Shown here: positions 17,723 to 27,983 of the stretch, piece by piece
How the letters are laid out: the number at the start of each line of letters is the position of its first letter
How positions within the stretch are numbered: position 1 is the stretch's first letter
Assembly (NCBI GenBank): GCA_019187485.1
Contig: JABAQR010000010.1
Span: 1-43,734, forward strand
Reading direction: 5' to 3'
Source of the DNA: Lysobacterales bacterium
GTDB lineage: Bacteria > Pseudomonadota > Gammaproteobacteria > Xanthomonadales > SZUA-5
Length of the DNA stretch: 43,734 nucleotides
The notes under the pieces: model-generated
Databases searched by the model: none
What the model saw: only the letters and a program-made list of their open reading frames with translations
Told to the model about the DNA's origin: nothing
Program-made: the position numbers and the translations under genes

Positions 17723-17823
17723 ACGAGGGCACGAGGGCACGAGGGCACGAGGGCACGGTAGAGCAGGAGCTGGCGAGCTCGCGCTTTTCCGTGCCCTCGT
17801 GCCCTCGTGCTCTCGTGCCCTCC
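17723..17823. repeat. Long inverted repeat with octanucleotide-repeat arms
   Basis: The left arm (17723-17758) is four tandem copies of ACGAGGGC plus ACGG. The right arm (17789-17823) is its near-exact complement, built on CGTGCCCT, with about two mismatches. The loop of 30 nt contains a further short palindrome (GAGCTCG region). The structure lies between the tRNA and the ribosome-binding site of the dehydrogenase gene. As RNA it would form a very stable hairpin and could end or buffer read-through from the tRNA promoter. Confidence 0.85.
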
Positions 17824-17845
17824 TGCACCACGCAGGAGCCCCACC

Positions 17846-19378
17846 ATGTCTCACGCAGTCCTCTCCGCGCTCGGCCTGTCGGCCGACAACAGCGGCACTT
17901 ACCTCGGCAACGGCGAATGGTCGACGACCACCGATGCCGGCACCCTGACCTCCGTGAACCCGGCCACCGGCGAAGTGATCGCGCACACCTACGTGTCCAG
18001 CCGCGCCGATTACGACGTGATCATGGCGCGTGCCGAAGCCGCGTTCAAAATCTGGCGGACCACGCCGGCACCGCGTCGCGGCGAGGCGATCCGCCTGTGC
18101 GGCGAGGCGCTGCGGGCGCACAAGGACGCCCTCGGCTCGCTGGTCACGCTGGAAATGGGCAAGATCAAGCCGGAAGGCGACGGCGAAGTGCAGGAGATGA
18201 TCGACATCGCCGACTTCGCGGTCGGCCTGTCGCGCCAGCTCTACGGCCTGACCATGCACTCCGAGCGCCCCGGCCACCGCATGTACGAGCAGTGGCATCC
18301 GCTCGGCATCGTCGGCGTGATCAGCGCCTTCAACTTCCCGGTCGCGGTGTGGAGCTGGAACGCCTTCCTCGCGGCGGTGTGCGGCGATATCACCATCTGG
18401 AAGCCCTCGCCGAAGACTCCACTGTGCGCGATCGCCTCGATGAAGATCTGCAATGAGGCGCTGCGCGCGGCCGGCTTCCCGGACATCTTCTTCCTGTTCA
18501 ACGACAGCGGCATCGAGCTGTCGCAGGCCTTCGTCGACGACCACCGCATCCCGCTGATGAGCTTCACCGGTTCGACCGCGGTCGGCCGCACCGTAGGCGA
18601 GCGCGTCGCGCGCCGCATGGGTCGCTCCCTGCTGGAACTCGGCGGCAACAACGCGATCATCGTCGATGCGTCGGCCGACCTGAAGCTGGCGATTCCGGCC
18701 ATCGTGTTCGGCGCGGTCGGCACCGCCGGCCAGCGCTGCACCACCACGCGCCGGCTGATCGTGCACCGCTCGCTCGTGGCTGACCTGACCGCCTCGCTGG
18801 TCAAGGCCTACCAGCAGGTCGAGTCGCGCATCGGCAATCCGCTGGAGAGCGGCACGCTGATGGGCCCGCTGATCGACCAGGCTTCGGTGGCGCGCTACCT
18901 GAAGGCGATCGAATCCGCCAAGGCCGCCGGCGGCAGCGTGCTGACCGGCGGCGCGGTGGTCGAGCGCAGCGGCAACTACGTGCTGCCGACGATCATCTCG
19001 GGTGTCTCGCCGGACTGCGAGGCGGTGCAGACGGAGACCTTCGCGCCGATCCTGTACGTGATGCCCTTCGACACCCTGGATGAGGCCATCGCGATCCAGA
19101 ACGGTGTGCCGCAGGGCTTGTCGTCGTCGATCTTCACCACCGATCTGCGCCACGCCGAGCGCTTCCTGTCGGCGGCCGGTTCGGACTGCGGCATCGCCAA
19201 CGTCAACATCGGCACCAGCGGCGCCGAGATCGGTGGCGCCTTCGGCGGCGAGAAGGAAACCGGCGGCGGCCGCGAGTCCGGGTCGGACTCGTGGAAAATC
19301 TACATGCGCCGCCAGACCAACACGATCAACTACTCCGACGCGCTGCCGCTGGCGCAGGGGATCCGCTTCGACCTGTGA
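17846..19378 (+). CDS. ALDH7-family aldehyde dehydrogenase (aminoadipate-semialdehyde type)
   Basis: A 510-residue NAD-dependent aldehyde dehydrogenase, the usual length of ALDH7. Catalytic residues are Cys298 (TAGQRCTT), Glu265 (LLELGGNN) and Asn163 (AFNFP), with the coenzyme-loop segment [17 protein letters not shown]. The C-terminus [20 protein letters not shown] with [17 protein letters not shown] is the hallmark of the ALDH7 group, which oxidises alpha-aminoadipate semialdehyde (in equilibrium with piperideine-6-carboxylate) in lysine catabolism. Other semialdehydes are possible. AGGAG at 17834-17838 is well placed for the ATG. No other lysine-degradation gene lies nearby. Confidence 0.93.
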   Translation: MSHAVLSALGLSADNSGTYLGNGEWSTTTDAGTLTSVNPATGEVIAHTYVSSRADYDVIMARAEAAFKIWRTTPAPRRGEAIRLCGEALRAHKDALGSLVTLEMGKIKPEGDGEVQEMIDIADFAVGLSRQLYGLTMHSERPGHRMYEQWHPLGIVGVISAFNFPVAVWSWNAFLAAVCGDITIWKPSPKTPLCAIASMKICNEALRAAGFPDIFFLFNDSGIELSQAFVDDHRIPLMSFTGSTAVGRTVGERVARRMGRSLLELGGNNAIIVDASADLKLAIPAIVFGAVGTAGQRCTTTRRLIVHRSLVADLTASLVKAYQQVESRIGNPLESGTLMGPLIDQASVARYLKAIESAKAAGGSVLTGGAVVERSGNYVLPTIISGVSPDCEAVQTETFAPILYVMPFDTLDEAIAIQNGVPQGLSSSIFTTDLRHAERFLSAAGSDCGIANVNIGTSGAEIGGAFGGEKETGGGRESGSDSWKIYMRRQTNTINYSDALPLAQGIRFDL

Positions 19379-19491
19379 GGGTCGCCGTTGTGCAGCTCAC
19401 CGGGTCCGCCTCGGCCCGGGCGGCGATGGACCATCGTGACGTGGCTGGCTGCGTGGACGCCCCGATCCGGGTCGCCCGTTTCCGTCGCGGA

Positions 19492-19823
19492 TCACCAGGC
19501 CCACGAGAACACGAAATCGCGACGGCAGCGAAGGGCTTGGTGCGCATCGCGCCATCGTCGGCGAAGATGGCGGTCGGCGGCCGGGATCTGCCTTTGCGCC
19601 ACAGGATCTCTCGCCCAGTCTTTGCCACCGGATCGCCCAGCCGGGCGTGGGCGACACCGAGTTCGGCGTAGAGTGGCAGTTCGATCCGCCAGTCCTTGAC
19701 CGCCGTCCGCGGCGACAGGACCGCGCGAACCCAGTCGGGAATCGCCCCGATGAGCCCGACGGGAATCTCCGGCAGACGCCGATCCGATGGAGTGAAAAAA
19801 TTTGTGATCAGTGTGTCGTAAAA
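19492..19823 (-). pseudogene. Decayed Uma2-family (PD-(D/E)XK) endonuclease gene fragment
   Basis: The minus-strand frame reads SDRRLPEIPVGLIGAIPDWV, then RAVLSPRTAVKDWRIELPLY, AELGVAHARLGDPVAKT and IFADDGAMRTKPFAAVAI. This follows the C-terminal half of Uma2/DUF820 proteins, whose consensus is roughly PDWVCEVLSPST...D...K-LPLYA..GV.HLWLVDP. The N-terminal half is missing, since a TGA stops the frame at 19824-19826. No ATG or GTG lies before the conserved part. A frameshift near 19520 is needed to reach the family-like ending DFVFSWAW and stop. The Glu of EVLSPS is Ala and the Lys after the Asp is Glu, so catalytic residues are lost. This is a relic, not a working gene. Confidence 0.65.
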
Positions 19824-19900
19824 TCAAACACTTGCGAATATGGTTGCGGAGATTTCGGGTTGCCTGGTCACGGATCCGGGCCCCTGACTGACCGTCCAGG

Positions 19901-20071
19901 CGAGGAAAAAGCAATTGGGTTCGGGCGAATTCACCCCGGACTTGCCGGCCCGCGTCGATGCCGACGCATGTCCGGGCCCGATCGCTTGCGCGCTCGATTC
20001 GCGGGCCGACCAGTCATGGCCGGCGTTTCATCCCTCGTGGGTCGGATCGCCCCGGTGCGCAACTCGCTGGA
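19901..20071 (+). repeat. Dispersed intergenic repeat, copy 1
   Basis: About 171 bp that align with the reverse complement of 32032-32217 at roughly 70-75% identity by eye. Shared blocks include TTGGGT, the GCGCGCTCGATT core, GCGGGCCG, CGGCGTTT and GGGTCGGATCG. Copy 2 has about 15 extra bases that complete a central hairpin. This copy lies between the Uma2 relic and the tRNA cluster promoter. Confidence 0.75.
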
Positions 20072-20119
20072 ATCATTCGGTCTCCTCCAGACTCATGTCG
20101 CATCGGAAGAGGCGAGGCC

Positions 20120-20148
20120 TTGACGTGCCGGGAAGTGCCCGACATACT
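20120..20148 (+). promoter_or_regulatory. Sigma-70 promoter of the six-tRNA cluster
   Basis: TTGACG (20120-20125), a 17-base spacer, then CATACT (20143-20148), about 11 bases before the first tRNA. The bases between the -10 element and the tRNA are GC-rich, as in promoters under stringent control. All six tRNAs follow without another obvious promoter. Confidence 0.7.
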
Positions 20149-20159
20149 TTCGAGTCTGC

Positions 20160-20236
20160 GCGCCCGTAGCTCAGTTGGATAGAGTACCTGGCTACGAACC
20201 AGGTGGTCGGAGGTTCGAATCCTTCCGGGCGCGCCA
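20160..20236 (+). tRNA. tRNA-Arg(ACG)
   Basis: Acceptor GCGCCCG pairs with CGGGCGC, and the anticodon stem CCTGG/CCAGG encloses loop CTACGAA. Anticodon ACG (inosine-modified) reads CGT, CGC and CGA. The discriminator is G and CCA is encoded. First of the cluster. Confidence 0.97.
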
Positions 20237-20364
20237 ATTCTGACAGCGATGAACGGACCGGATACGGACGTCGGTGTTCAGGCATGATCGCGGCGGCCTT
20301 GGTTTGACCGCATGCGAGTCGCGTTCTAGAGTGTTCGAGCGTGTGTGGGGCTGCAGGACGCACT

Positions 20365-20441
20365 CGGGGTATAGCGCAGTCTGGTAGCGCGCCAGCCTTG
20401 GGCGCTGGAAGTCGGGGGTTCGAATCCCTCTGCCCCGACCA
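20365..20441 (+). tRNA. tRNA-Pro(TGG)
   Basis: Acceptor CGGGGTA pairs with TGCCCCG, and the anticodon stem CCAGC/GCTGG encloses loop CTTGGGC with anticodon TGG. CCA is encoded after discriminator A. A 128-nt spacer separates it from tRNA-Arg(ACG), the longest gap in the cluster. Confidence 0.97.
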
Positions 20442-20502
20442 GCCTCCCGGCAGTTCCCAGGCACGCAGTGGTGCACGCCGACGGAGTAGTTGCGGAGCGT
20501 AT

Positions 20503-20579
20503 GCGCCCGTAGCTCAACCGGATAGAGCATCGGCCTTCTAAGCCGACGGTTGCAGGTTCGATTCCTGTCGGGCGCGCCA
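20503..20579 (+). tRNA. tRNA-Arg(TCT)
   Basis: Acceptor GCGCCCG pairs with CGGGCGC. The anticodon stem TCGGC/GCCGA encloses loop CTTCTAA, anticodon TCT, reading AGA. CCA is encoded. Confidence 0.97.
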
Positions 20580-20592
20580 GTTGGTTACGGTG

Positions 20593-20668
20593 GTGGATGT
20601 AGCTCAGTCGGTAGAGCATCGGATTGTGATTCCGAGTGTCGCGGGTTCGAGCCCCGTCTTCCACCCCA
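20593..20668 (+). tRNA. tRNA-His(GTG)
   Basis: Anticodon stem and loop CGGAT-TGTGATT give anticodon GTG, and the 3' end is CACCCCA. The base before the acceptor is G (20592), which serves as the histidine-specific G-1 opposite C73. One U-U mismatch occurs in the acceptor stem (position 6 with 67). Confidence 0.96.
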
Positions 20669-20685
20669 GCCACGGTGTTTCCTGT

Positions 20686-20760
20686 GGGCTGTTAGCTCAA
20701 TGGTAGAGCAGCTGACTCTTAATCAGTAGGTTCGGGGTTCGAGTCCCTGACAGCCCACCA
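20686..20760 (+). tRNA. tRNA-Lys(CTT)
   Basis: Acceptor GGGCTGT pairs with ACAGCCC, and the anticodon stem GCTGA/TCAGT encloses loop CTCTTAA, anticodon CTT, reading AAG. CCA is encoded. Confidence 0.97.
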
Positions 20761-20779
20761 AATCTCGCAGGTCCTCCGG

Positions 20780-20863
20780 GCGAAAGTGGCGGAATGGTAG
20801 ACGCGCTGGACTTAGAATCCAGTGGGGCGACCCGTGAGAGTTCGAGTCTCTCCTTTCGCACCA
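20780..20863 (+). tRNA. tRNA-Leu(TAG)
   Basis: Acceptor GCGAAAG pairs with CTTTCGC, the anticodon loop CTTAGAA gives TAG (reads CTA/CTN), and there is a long variable arm as in class II tRNAs. CCA is encoded. It ends 56 bases before trigger factor. Confidence 0.97.
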
Positions 20864-20919
20864 GTCGCACGGCAGCCGCCCGGAGCCGCTGCGCATGTTC
20901 GTGATCCTTTGGAGGTTTC

Positions 20920-22242
20920 ATGCAGGTTTCGGTTGAGAAGCTGGACGATTTCGCGCGTCGGCTGAAGATCAGCGTGTCCGGCGAGCGATTCCGACAGGGC
21001 ATTCATGCGCGTATCCGTGAGTTGTCGAAGACGGTCCATCTGAATGGTTTTCGCCATGGCAAGGTGCCGGCACTGGTGATCGAAAAGCGCTTCGGTGCTC
21101 AGATTCGCGACGAGGTCACTCAGAACCTGATCCGCGAGACCCTCGCCGAGGCCGTGCGTGAGCAGAAGCTGCGCCCGGCGCACGTTCCGAACGTGGTCCG
21201 CGACAGCGATGTCACGAATGAGTTCGCTTACACCGCGACCTTCGACGTAATGCCGGAGTTCCCGGTGATCGAAGTGGCGGACCTGCGTGTCGTGCGCGAA
21301 GTGGCCGAAGTCACCGATGCGGACGTCGAGCGCATGATCGACACCCTGCGTCGCCAGCGCATGAGCTTCCACCCGGTCGAGCGTGCCGCTGGCGCCGGCG
21401 ACTACGTCGCTTTCGAATTCGTGATCGCTGCCGGGGATCTGCGCATTCCCGAAGAGGGCGCTGAGCGCGGCCTCACGGCCATCGGTCAGAAGCAGGTGTT
21501 GCCGCAAATCGAAGAAGGCCTGGTTGGCCTCTGCGCCGAACAGTCGCGCAGCGTGCAGGCGGACTTCCCGGCGGACTATCGCGACGAACGTTTGGCCGGC
21601 AAGAGCACCAGCATAGAAATCAAGGTGTTGCGTGTAAACGAGGCCCGGTTGCCGGAGGTCGACGATGCCTTCGCAGGCAGTTTCAACATTCCCGGCGGTA
21701 TCGACTCCTTCCGTCGCGAAGTACGCGCGAATCTGGAACGCGAGCTGGGCCAGGCGCTCTCTGCGCGACTGCGTGGAGTCGTCGTCGAGCAGTTGCTGAC
21801 CAAATATGGCGAACTCGGCGTGCCGAACTCACTGGTGACCGAAGAAGCGCGCACACTGCAACGCCAGGCGGTCGCCGAGATGACCGAACGCGCCAAGCGC
21901 GCGGGCCAGCCGGTGCCGCCGGAGCCGGCGCTGGAGAGCCTGCGCGAAATGGCGCGCCGCCGTGTGCTCGCCGCAATGCTACTGAACGAGATCGCGACGA
22001 AGAACGGGCTGCGCCTGGATGAGGGCCGTGTCCGCACCGCGCTCGCGGCGATCGCCTCGACCTACGAGGATCCGAGCGAAGTCGTGCAGATGTACCAGCA
22101 GGACCAGCGCCTGATGAATGGCCTGCGCGCGCGCGTCATGGACGAGCAGGTGGCCGAATGGGTCGCCGGCCACTGCCAGGTGACCGAACAGTCGCGCAGC
22201 TTCCAGGAAGTGCTGCAGCCGGGCGCAAAGCCGGTGACCTGA
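20920..22242 (+). CDS. tig: Trigger factor, ribosome-associated chaperone
   Basis: A 440-residue chaperone that sits at the ribosome exit tunnel and has peptidyl-prolyl isomerase activity. The N-terminal ribosome-binding domain has the signature GFRHGKVP near residue 43. The FKBP-like domain is about 150-230 ([14 protein letters not shown] to [15 protein letters not shown]). The C-terminal helical cradle runs to the end ([19 protein letters not shown]). GGAGG at 20911-20915 supports the ATG. It follows the tRNA cluster directly and a strong hairpin terminator stands behind it, so clpP is probably transcribed separately. Confidence 0.97.
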   Translation: MQVSVEKLDDFARRLKISVSGERFRQGIHARIRELSKTVHLNGFRHGKVPALVIEKRFGAQIRDEVTQNLIRETLAEAVREQKLRPAHVPNVVRDSDVTNEFAYTATFDVMPEFPVIEVADLRVVREVAEVTDADVERMIDTLRRQRMSFHPVERAAGAGDYVAFEFVIAAGDLRIPEEGAERGLTAIGQKQVLPQIEEGLVGLCAEQSRSVQADFPADYRDERLAGKSTSIEIKVLRVNEARLPEVDDAFAGSFNIPGGIDSFRREVRANLERELGQALSARLRGVVVEQLLTKYGELGVPNSLVTEEARTLQRQAVAEMTERAKRAGQPVPPEPALESLREMARRRVLAAMLLNEIATKNGLRLDEGRVRTALAAIASTYEDPSEVVQMYQQDQRLMNGLRARVMDEQVAEWVAGHCQVTEQSRSFQEVLQPGAKPVT

Positions 22243-22263
22243 GACCCTTGCCAGCGTGCCGCA

Positions 22264-22301
22264 GACGAAGGCGCGGAGCCGGCTCCGCGCCTTCGTCGTT
22301 T
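22264..22301 (+). terminator. Hairpin terminator after tig
   Basis: A perfect 34-base palindrome, GACGAAGGCGCGGAGCC paired with its complement, lies 22 bases after the stop. It is followed by GTTTCC rather than a full T run. The same GTCGTTTCCGGG ending follows the terminator at 27899. Confidence 0.8.
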
Positions 22302-22303
22302 CC

Positions 22304-22418
22304 GGGGAAAGGGGCACGGGGCGCGGGAAAACTCGCGTGCCCTGGCGTTCGCGCACGCGCCACGACCGAAGCGCCACGGTCAAACTCGCGCGGGGGTCTT
22401 CCGTGCCCCCATTCCCCC
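22304..22418. repeat. G-rich imperfect inverted repeat between tig and clpP
   Basis: The left arm GGGGAAAGGGGCACGGGG (22304-22321) pairs with CCGTGCCCCCATTCCCC (22402-22418) with one gap and one mismatch. Between the arms lie shorter palindromic pieces. The same GGGCACG words build the hairpin at 17723. Confidence 0.65.
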
Positions 22419-22498
22419 GTGCCTCGCTCTTCATGGCGCGTCGCATTGAATTCCGCTATCACCGCCCTCATCCCCAGACGCCGCCTCCGGAGTACCCC

Positions 22499-23125
22499 AT
22501 GACCGCCGATGTCCGTGCCCTGAACCTCGTTCCCATCGTTGTCGAGCAGAGCGCGCGCGGCGAGCGTGCCTACGACATCTACTCGCGATTGTTGAAGGAA
22601 CGGGTGATCTTCTGCGTCGGTCCGATCGACGACTACATGGCGAATGTGATCGTCGCCCAGTTGCTGTTCCTGGAATCCGAAAATCCGGACAAGGACATCA
22701 ACCTCTACATCAACAGTCCGGGCGGCATCGTCACTGCCGGCATGGCGATCTACGACACCATGCAGTTCGTGCGGCCAGCGATCAGCACCATGTGCATCGG
22801 TCAGGCGGCGAGCATGGGTGCGGTGCTGCTGGCCGCAGGCGCTCCCGGCAAGCGTCACTGCCTGCCGAACTCGCGGGTGATGATCCACCAGCCCCTGGGC
22901 GGCTTCCAGGGGCAGGCCTCGGACATCGATATTCATGCCCGTGAGATCCTGATGATGCGCGAGAAACTGAATCGCATCCTCGCCACCCACACCGGTCAAC
23001 CGCTGGACCGGATCGCCCGCGACACCGATCGCGACTATTTCCTGTCGGCCGAGGATTCGAAGGCCTACGGACTCGTCGACCAGGTGCTCGACCGCCGTAC
23101 CGAGGCCACGATCAAGTCCGTCTGA
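22499..23125 (+). CDS. clpP: ATP-dependent Clp protease proteolytic subunit ClpP
   Basis: A 208-residue serine peptidase of the ClpXP/ClpAP tetradecamer. The catalytic triad is Ser105 (QAASMGAV), His130 (MIHQPLGG) and Asp179. The hydrophobic pocket helix and handle region are in the normal place. I chose the ATG with GGAG 6 nt upstream. An in-frame ATG at 22433 would add an unusual basic extension. A weak sigma-32-like pair (ATTGAA at 22445, CCCTCATC at 22465) is visible upstream, but I am not sure of it. clpX follows after 116 nt. Confidence 0.98.
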   Translation: MTADVRALNLVPIVVEQSARGERAYDIYSRLLKERVIFCVGPIDDYMANVIVAQLLFLESENPDKDINLYINSPGGIVTAGMAIYDTMQFVRPAISTMCIGQAASMGAVLLAAGAPGKRHCLPNSRVMIHQPLGGFQGQASDIDIHAREILMMREKLNRILATHTGQPLDRIARDTDRDYFLSAEDSKAYGLVDQVLDRRTEATIKSV

Positions 23126-23186
23126 CGTGCTTTCCGAGGCGGATCGTAACGTCGCAAGGAGCGCCAAAAGTGCTCCGAAAACCCTG

Positions 23187-23195
23187 TGTTATGCT
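23187..23195 (+). promoter_or_regulatory. Extended -10 element upstream of clpX
   Basis: TGTTATGCT matches an extended -10 (TGn followed by TATGCT), 46 bases before the clpX ATG. No clear -35 hexamer is present at 17 bases. It would allow clpX expression apart from clpP. Confidence 0.4.
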
Positions 23196-23241
23196 CGGGT
23201 CGAACCGCGTCCCGAGGGTGCTTCATTGTTGAGGTTCACGC

Positions 23242-24519
23242 ATGTCCGATGATCGCCAGCACCGCTCCGGAGATGGCGGCAAGGTGCTGTACTGCTCCTT
23301 CTGCGGAAAGAGCCAGCACGAAGTCCGCAAGCTGATCGCCGGCCCGAGCGTGTTCATCTGCGACGAGTGCGTCGAGCTGTGCAACGACATCATTCGCGAG
23401 GAACTCGAGGACAAGGCGCAGTCCGGCCGCAGCAGCTTGCCGAAGCCGCGCGAGATCCTCGAAGTCCTCGACCAGTACGTGATCGGCCAGCAGCGCGCCA
23501 AGAAGATTCTGTCGGTCGCGGTGCACAACCACTACAAGCGACTGGAGTCACGCCAGCGCGGCGACGATGTCGAACTCGCGAAGAGCAACATCTTGCTGAT
23601 CGGCCCCACCGGATCCGGCAAGACCCTGCTCGCCGAGACCCTCGCGCGGCTGCTCAACGTGCCGTTCACGATCGCCGACGCGACCACCCTGACCGAAGCC
23701 GGTTATGTGGGCGAGGACGTCGAGAACATCATCCAGAAGCTGCTCCAGAAGTGCGATTACGAGGTCGACAAGGCCCAGACCGGCATCGTCTACATCGACG
23801 AGATCGACAAGATCTCGCGCAAGAGCGAGAACCCGTCGATCACCCGCGACGTGTCGGGCGAGGGCGTGCAGCAGGCGCTGCTCAAGCTGATCGAAGGCAC
23901 GATCGCCTCGGTGCCGCCGCAGGGTGGTCGCAAGCACCCGCAGCAGGAATTCCTGCAGGTCGACACGCGCAACATCCTGTTCATCTGCGGCGGTGCTTTT
24001 GCCGGCCTCGAGAAGATCATCCAGGCGCGCTCTACGTCCACCGGCATCGGTTTTTCGGCCGATATCAAGTCCGCCCAGGCCAAGCGCAACGTCGGCCAGG
24101 TGCTGCTCGACGTCGAGCCCGAGGACCTGATCCGCTTCGGCCTGATCCCCGAGTTCGTCGGCCGCCTGCCGGTGGTCGCCACCCTCGAGGAACTCGACGA
24201 GTCGGCCCTGGTGCGGATCCTGTCCGAGCCCAAGAACGCGCTGGTCAAGCAGTTCAAGCGGCTGTTCGACATGGAGGGCGTGGACCTCGAGTTCCGCCCG
24301 GACGCGCTCGCCGCGATCGCCCGCAAGGCGCTCGAACGCCGCACCGGTGCGCGTGGCCTGCGCACCATCGTCGAGCAGGTGCTGCTCGACACCATGTACG
24401 ACCTGCCCTCGATGACCAACGTTTCGAAGATCGTCGTCGATGAGGCGGTCATCAATGGCAATGCCGAGCCCTACCTGATCTACGAAGGCAACGTCCAGGC
24501 ACGGGCGGCGCATCAGTAG
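23242..24519 (+). CDS. clpX: ATP-dependent Clp protease ATP-binding subunit ClpX
   Basis: A 425-residue AAA+ unfoldase that feeds substrates to ClpP. The N-terminal zinc-binding domain has Cys18, Cys21, Cys40 and Cys43 (YCSFCGKSQ ... FICDEC). The AAA+ module has Walker A GPTGSGKT, Walker B YIDEID, the pore loop within [10 protein letters not shown], and the IGF-type ClpP-docking loop as IGFSADIK. Sensor 2 is in [10 protein letters not shown]. It is about the length of the E. coli protein. Lon follows after 212 nt. Confidence 0.98.
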   Translation: MSDDRQHRSGDGGKVLYCSFCGKSQHEVRKLIAGPSVFICDECVELCNDIIREELEDKAQSGRSSLPKPREILEVLDQYVIGQQRAKKILSVAVHNHYKRLESRQRGDDVELAKSNILLIGPTGSGKTLLAETLARLLNVPFTIADATTLTEAGYVGEDVENIIQKLLQKCDYEVDKAQTGIVYIDEIDKISRKSENPSITRDVSGEGVQQALLKLIEGTIASVPPQGGRKHPQQEFLQVDTRNILFICGGAFAGLEKIIQARSTSTGIGFSADIKSAQAKRNVGQVLLDVEPEDLIRFGLIPEFVGRLPVVATLEELDESALVRILSEPKNALVKQFKRLFDMEGVDLEFRPDALAAIARKALERRTGARGLRTIVEQVLLDTMYDLPSMTNVSKIVVDEAVINGNAEPYLIYEGNVQARAAHQ

Positions 24520-24659
24520 GCTGATCGCTTGCCCCGGACGGGGTGCGGGGCGCGAACGACTTTCCTGACCACTGGAAGAAGCCCGCCGCGCATGCCGGCC
24601 GGGTCGACGATCAGCAGTTCGTCGGCCGTCCCCGCTGCAATCGCACGTCCGCCGCCACG

Positions 24660-24687
24660 CTTGCAATCGCCAACCTCCACCCCAATT
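24660..24687 (+). promoter_or_regulatory. Candidate heat-shock (sigma-32) promoter for lon
   Basis: CTTGCA, a 14-base spacer, then CCCCAATT. The sigma-32 consensus is CTTGAA, 13-17 bases, CCCCATnT. It lies 44 bases before the lon ATG and lon is a classic heat-shock gene. One mismatch in each box, so the call is tentative. Confidence 0.45.
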
Positions 24688-24731
24688 CTCGCCCCCATAG
24701 CGGACCGCAGCCGTCCGAACTGGAGTTCATG

Positions 24732-27248
<2,517 letters not shown>

Positions 27249-27277
27249 ACCAGGCCTGGAGTTGCGTTTCGCTTTGT

Positions 27278-27306
27278 TGCGTGGCCATTTCTCGCCTGAT
27301 ATAAAG
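27278..27306 (+). promoter_or_regulatory. Sigma-70 promoter for hup
   Basis: TTGCGT (27278-27283), a 17-base spacer and TATAAA (27301-27306) form a good pair. The transcript would carry a leader of about 130 nt before the HU start codon. Confidence 0.7.
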
Positions 27307-27445
27307 CGCCAGCGCCGACTGCTGCACCCCTTCCCGCGCCGGGTCTGCGCGCCGGTACGGGCGGTCGGATCAGCCGAACGACCACACCTCAACACCATGA
27401 TCGGCAGCCACTGTCGGCTACCGATGTCCAAGGGAGTTTCACCGT

Positions 27446-27718
27446 ATGAAGAAGACTGACGTCATCAACGCGGTCGCTGACGCCGCCGATCTCAGCAAGA
27501 CTGACGCTGGCCGTGCGCTCGACGCGTTCATCAACGTCGTCACCAAGGCGCTGAAGTCCGGCGACAGCGTGACGCTGACTGGTTTCGGCACCTTCGCCGT
27601 GCGCAAGCGCGCCGCGCGCCAGGGCCGCAATCCGCAGACCGGCGCGACCATCAAGATCAAGGCCTCGAAAAACCCCGGGTTCAAGGCTGGAAAGGCCCTC
27701 AAGGATGCGGTAAACTGA
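27446..27718 (+). CDS. hupB: DNA-binding protein HU, beta-type
   Basis: A 90-residue nucleoid protein with the complete HU fold. The helical body has [20 protein letters not shown], the beta arm includes [20 protein letters not shown] followed by the conserved Pro and [10 protein letters not shown], and the C-terminal helix is [13 protein letters not shown]. It bends DNA without strong sequence preference. Location right after lon is typical for gammaproteobacterial hupB, which is why I use that symbol. AGGGAG lies 9 nt before the ATG. Confidence 0.96.
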   Translation: MKKTDVINAVADAADLSKTDAGRALDAFINVVTKALKSGDSVTLTGFGTFAVRKRAARQGRNPQTGATIKIKASKNPGFKAGKALKDAVN

Positions 27719-27732
27719 CGGGCTCGTCTGCT

Positions 27733-27807
27733 GGGTGCTTAGCTCAGCGGTAGAGCGTCGCCCTTACAAGGCGAGGGTCGGGGGTTCGAAACCCTCAGCA
27801 CCCACCA
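27733..27807 (+). tRNA. tRNA-Val(TAC)
   Basis: Acceptor GGGTGCT pairs with AGCACCC, and stem TCGCC/GGCGA encloses loop CTTACAA, anticodon TAC. CCA is encoded. It begins 14 bases after the hup stop, so hup and the two tRNAs may share a transcript. Confidence 0.97.
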
Positions 27808-27816
27808 AGTTTCACT

Positions 27817-27893
27817 GGAGCGGTAGTTCAGTCGGTTAGAATACCGGCCTGTCACGCCGGGGGTCGCGGGTTCGAGCCCCGTCCGCTCCGCCA
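27817..27893 (+). tRNA. tRNA-Asp(GTC)
   Basis: Acceptor GGAGCGG pairs with CCGCTCC, and the anticodon loop CTGTCAC gives GTC. CCA is encoded after discriminator G. Nine bases separate it from tRNA-Val. Confidence 0.97.
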
Positions 27894-27898
27894 ATTCC

Positions 27899-27931
27899 GA
27901 CACGGGCGCCCTCGCGGCGCCCGTGTCGTTT
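27899..27931 (+). terminator. Hairpin terminator after the Val-Asp tRNA pair
   Basis: A perfect 12-bp stem, GACACGGGCGCC with its complement, around a 5-base loop, followed by GTTTCC. It lies five bases after the tRNA CCA end and 53 bases before ppiD, closing the hup-tRNA transcript. Confidence 0.8.
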
Positions 27932-27983
27932 CCGGGCAGCATGTTCGTCTGCTGGCCCATCACCGTCACATCGGATTCGGAAC

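Larger units (their letters stand above)
19379..20119. other. Long gene-poor spacer with gene relic and repeat
   Basis: This spacer separates the dehydrogenase from the tRNA cluster. It contains the Uma2-type pseudogene (19492-19823), an AT-rich island around 19795-19845 that stands out from the GC-rich surroundings, and one copy of a dispersed repeat (19901-20071). No intact gene was found. Confidence 0.7.

Noticed and set aside
17723..17754. Four tandem 8-bp repeats considered as a CRISPR array
   Set aside because: The units are 8 bp, directly adjacent with no spacers, and no cas gene is present.
17502..17831. A minus-strand open frame crossing tRNA-Arg(CCT) and the octanucleotide hairpin
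   Set aside because: The frame reads through the tRNA (TIRTCDLPLRRGTLYP is the usual antisense reading of a tRNA) and a repetitive hairpin. It is not a gene.
17639..20236. tRNA genes as possible integration sites flanking the dehydrogenase and the Uma2 relic
   Set aside because: No integrase and no repeated tRNA 3' end was seen. Similarity between the two Arg tRNAs is only what is expected of tRNAs.
20073..21002. Several minus-strand open frames across the tRNA cluster
   Set aside because: All are antisense translations of tRNAs, with the typical GLEPPT / YSIQLSYG strings, not proteins.
22433..22498. In-frame upstream ATG for ClpP
   Set aside because: It would add a basic, non-homologous extension, and the downstream ATG has a good ribosome-binding site and the normal ClpP N-terminus.
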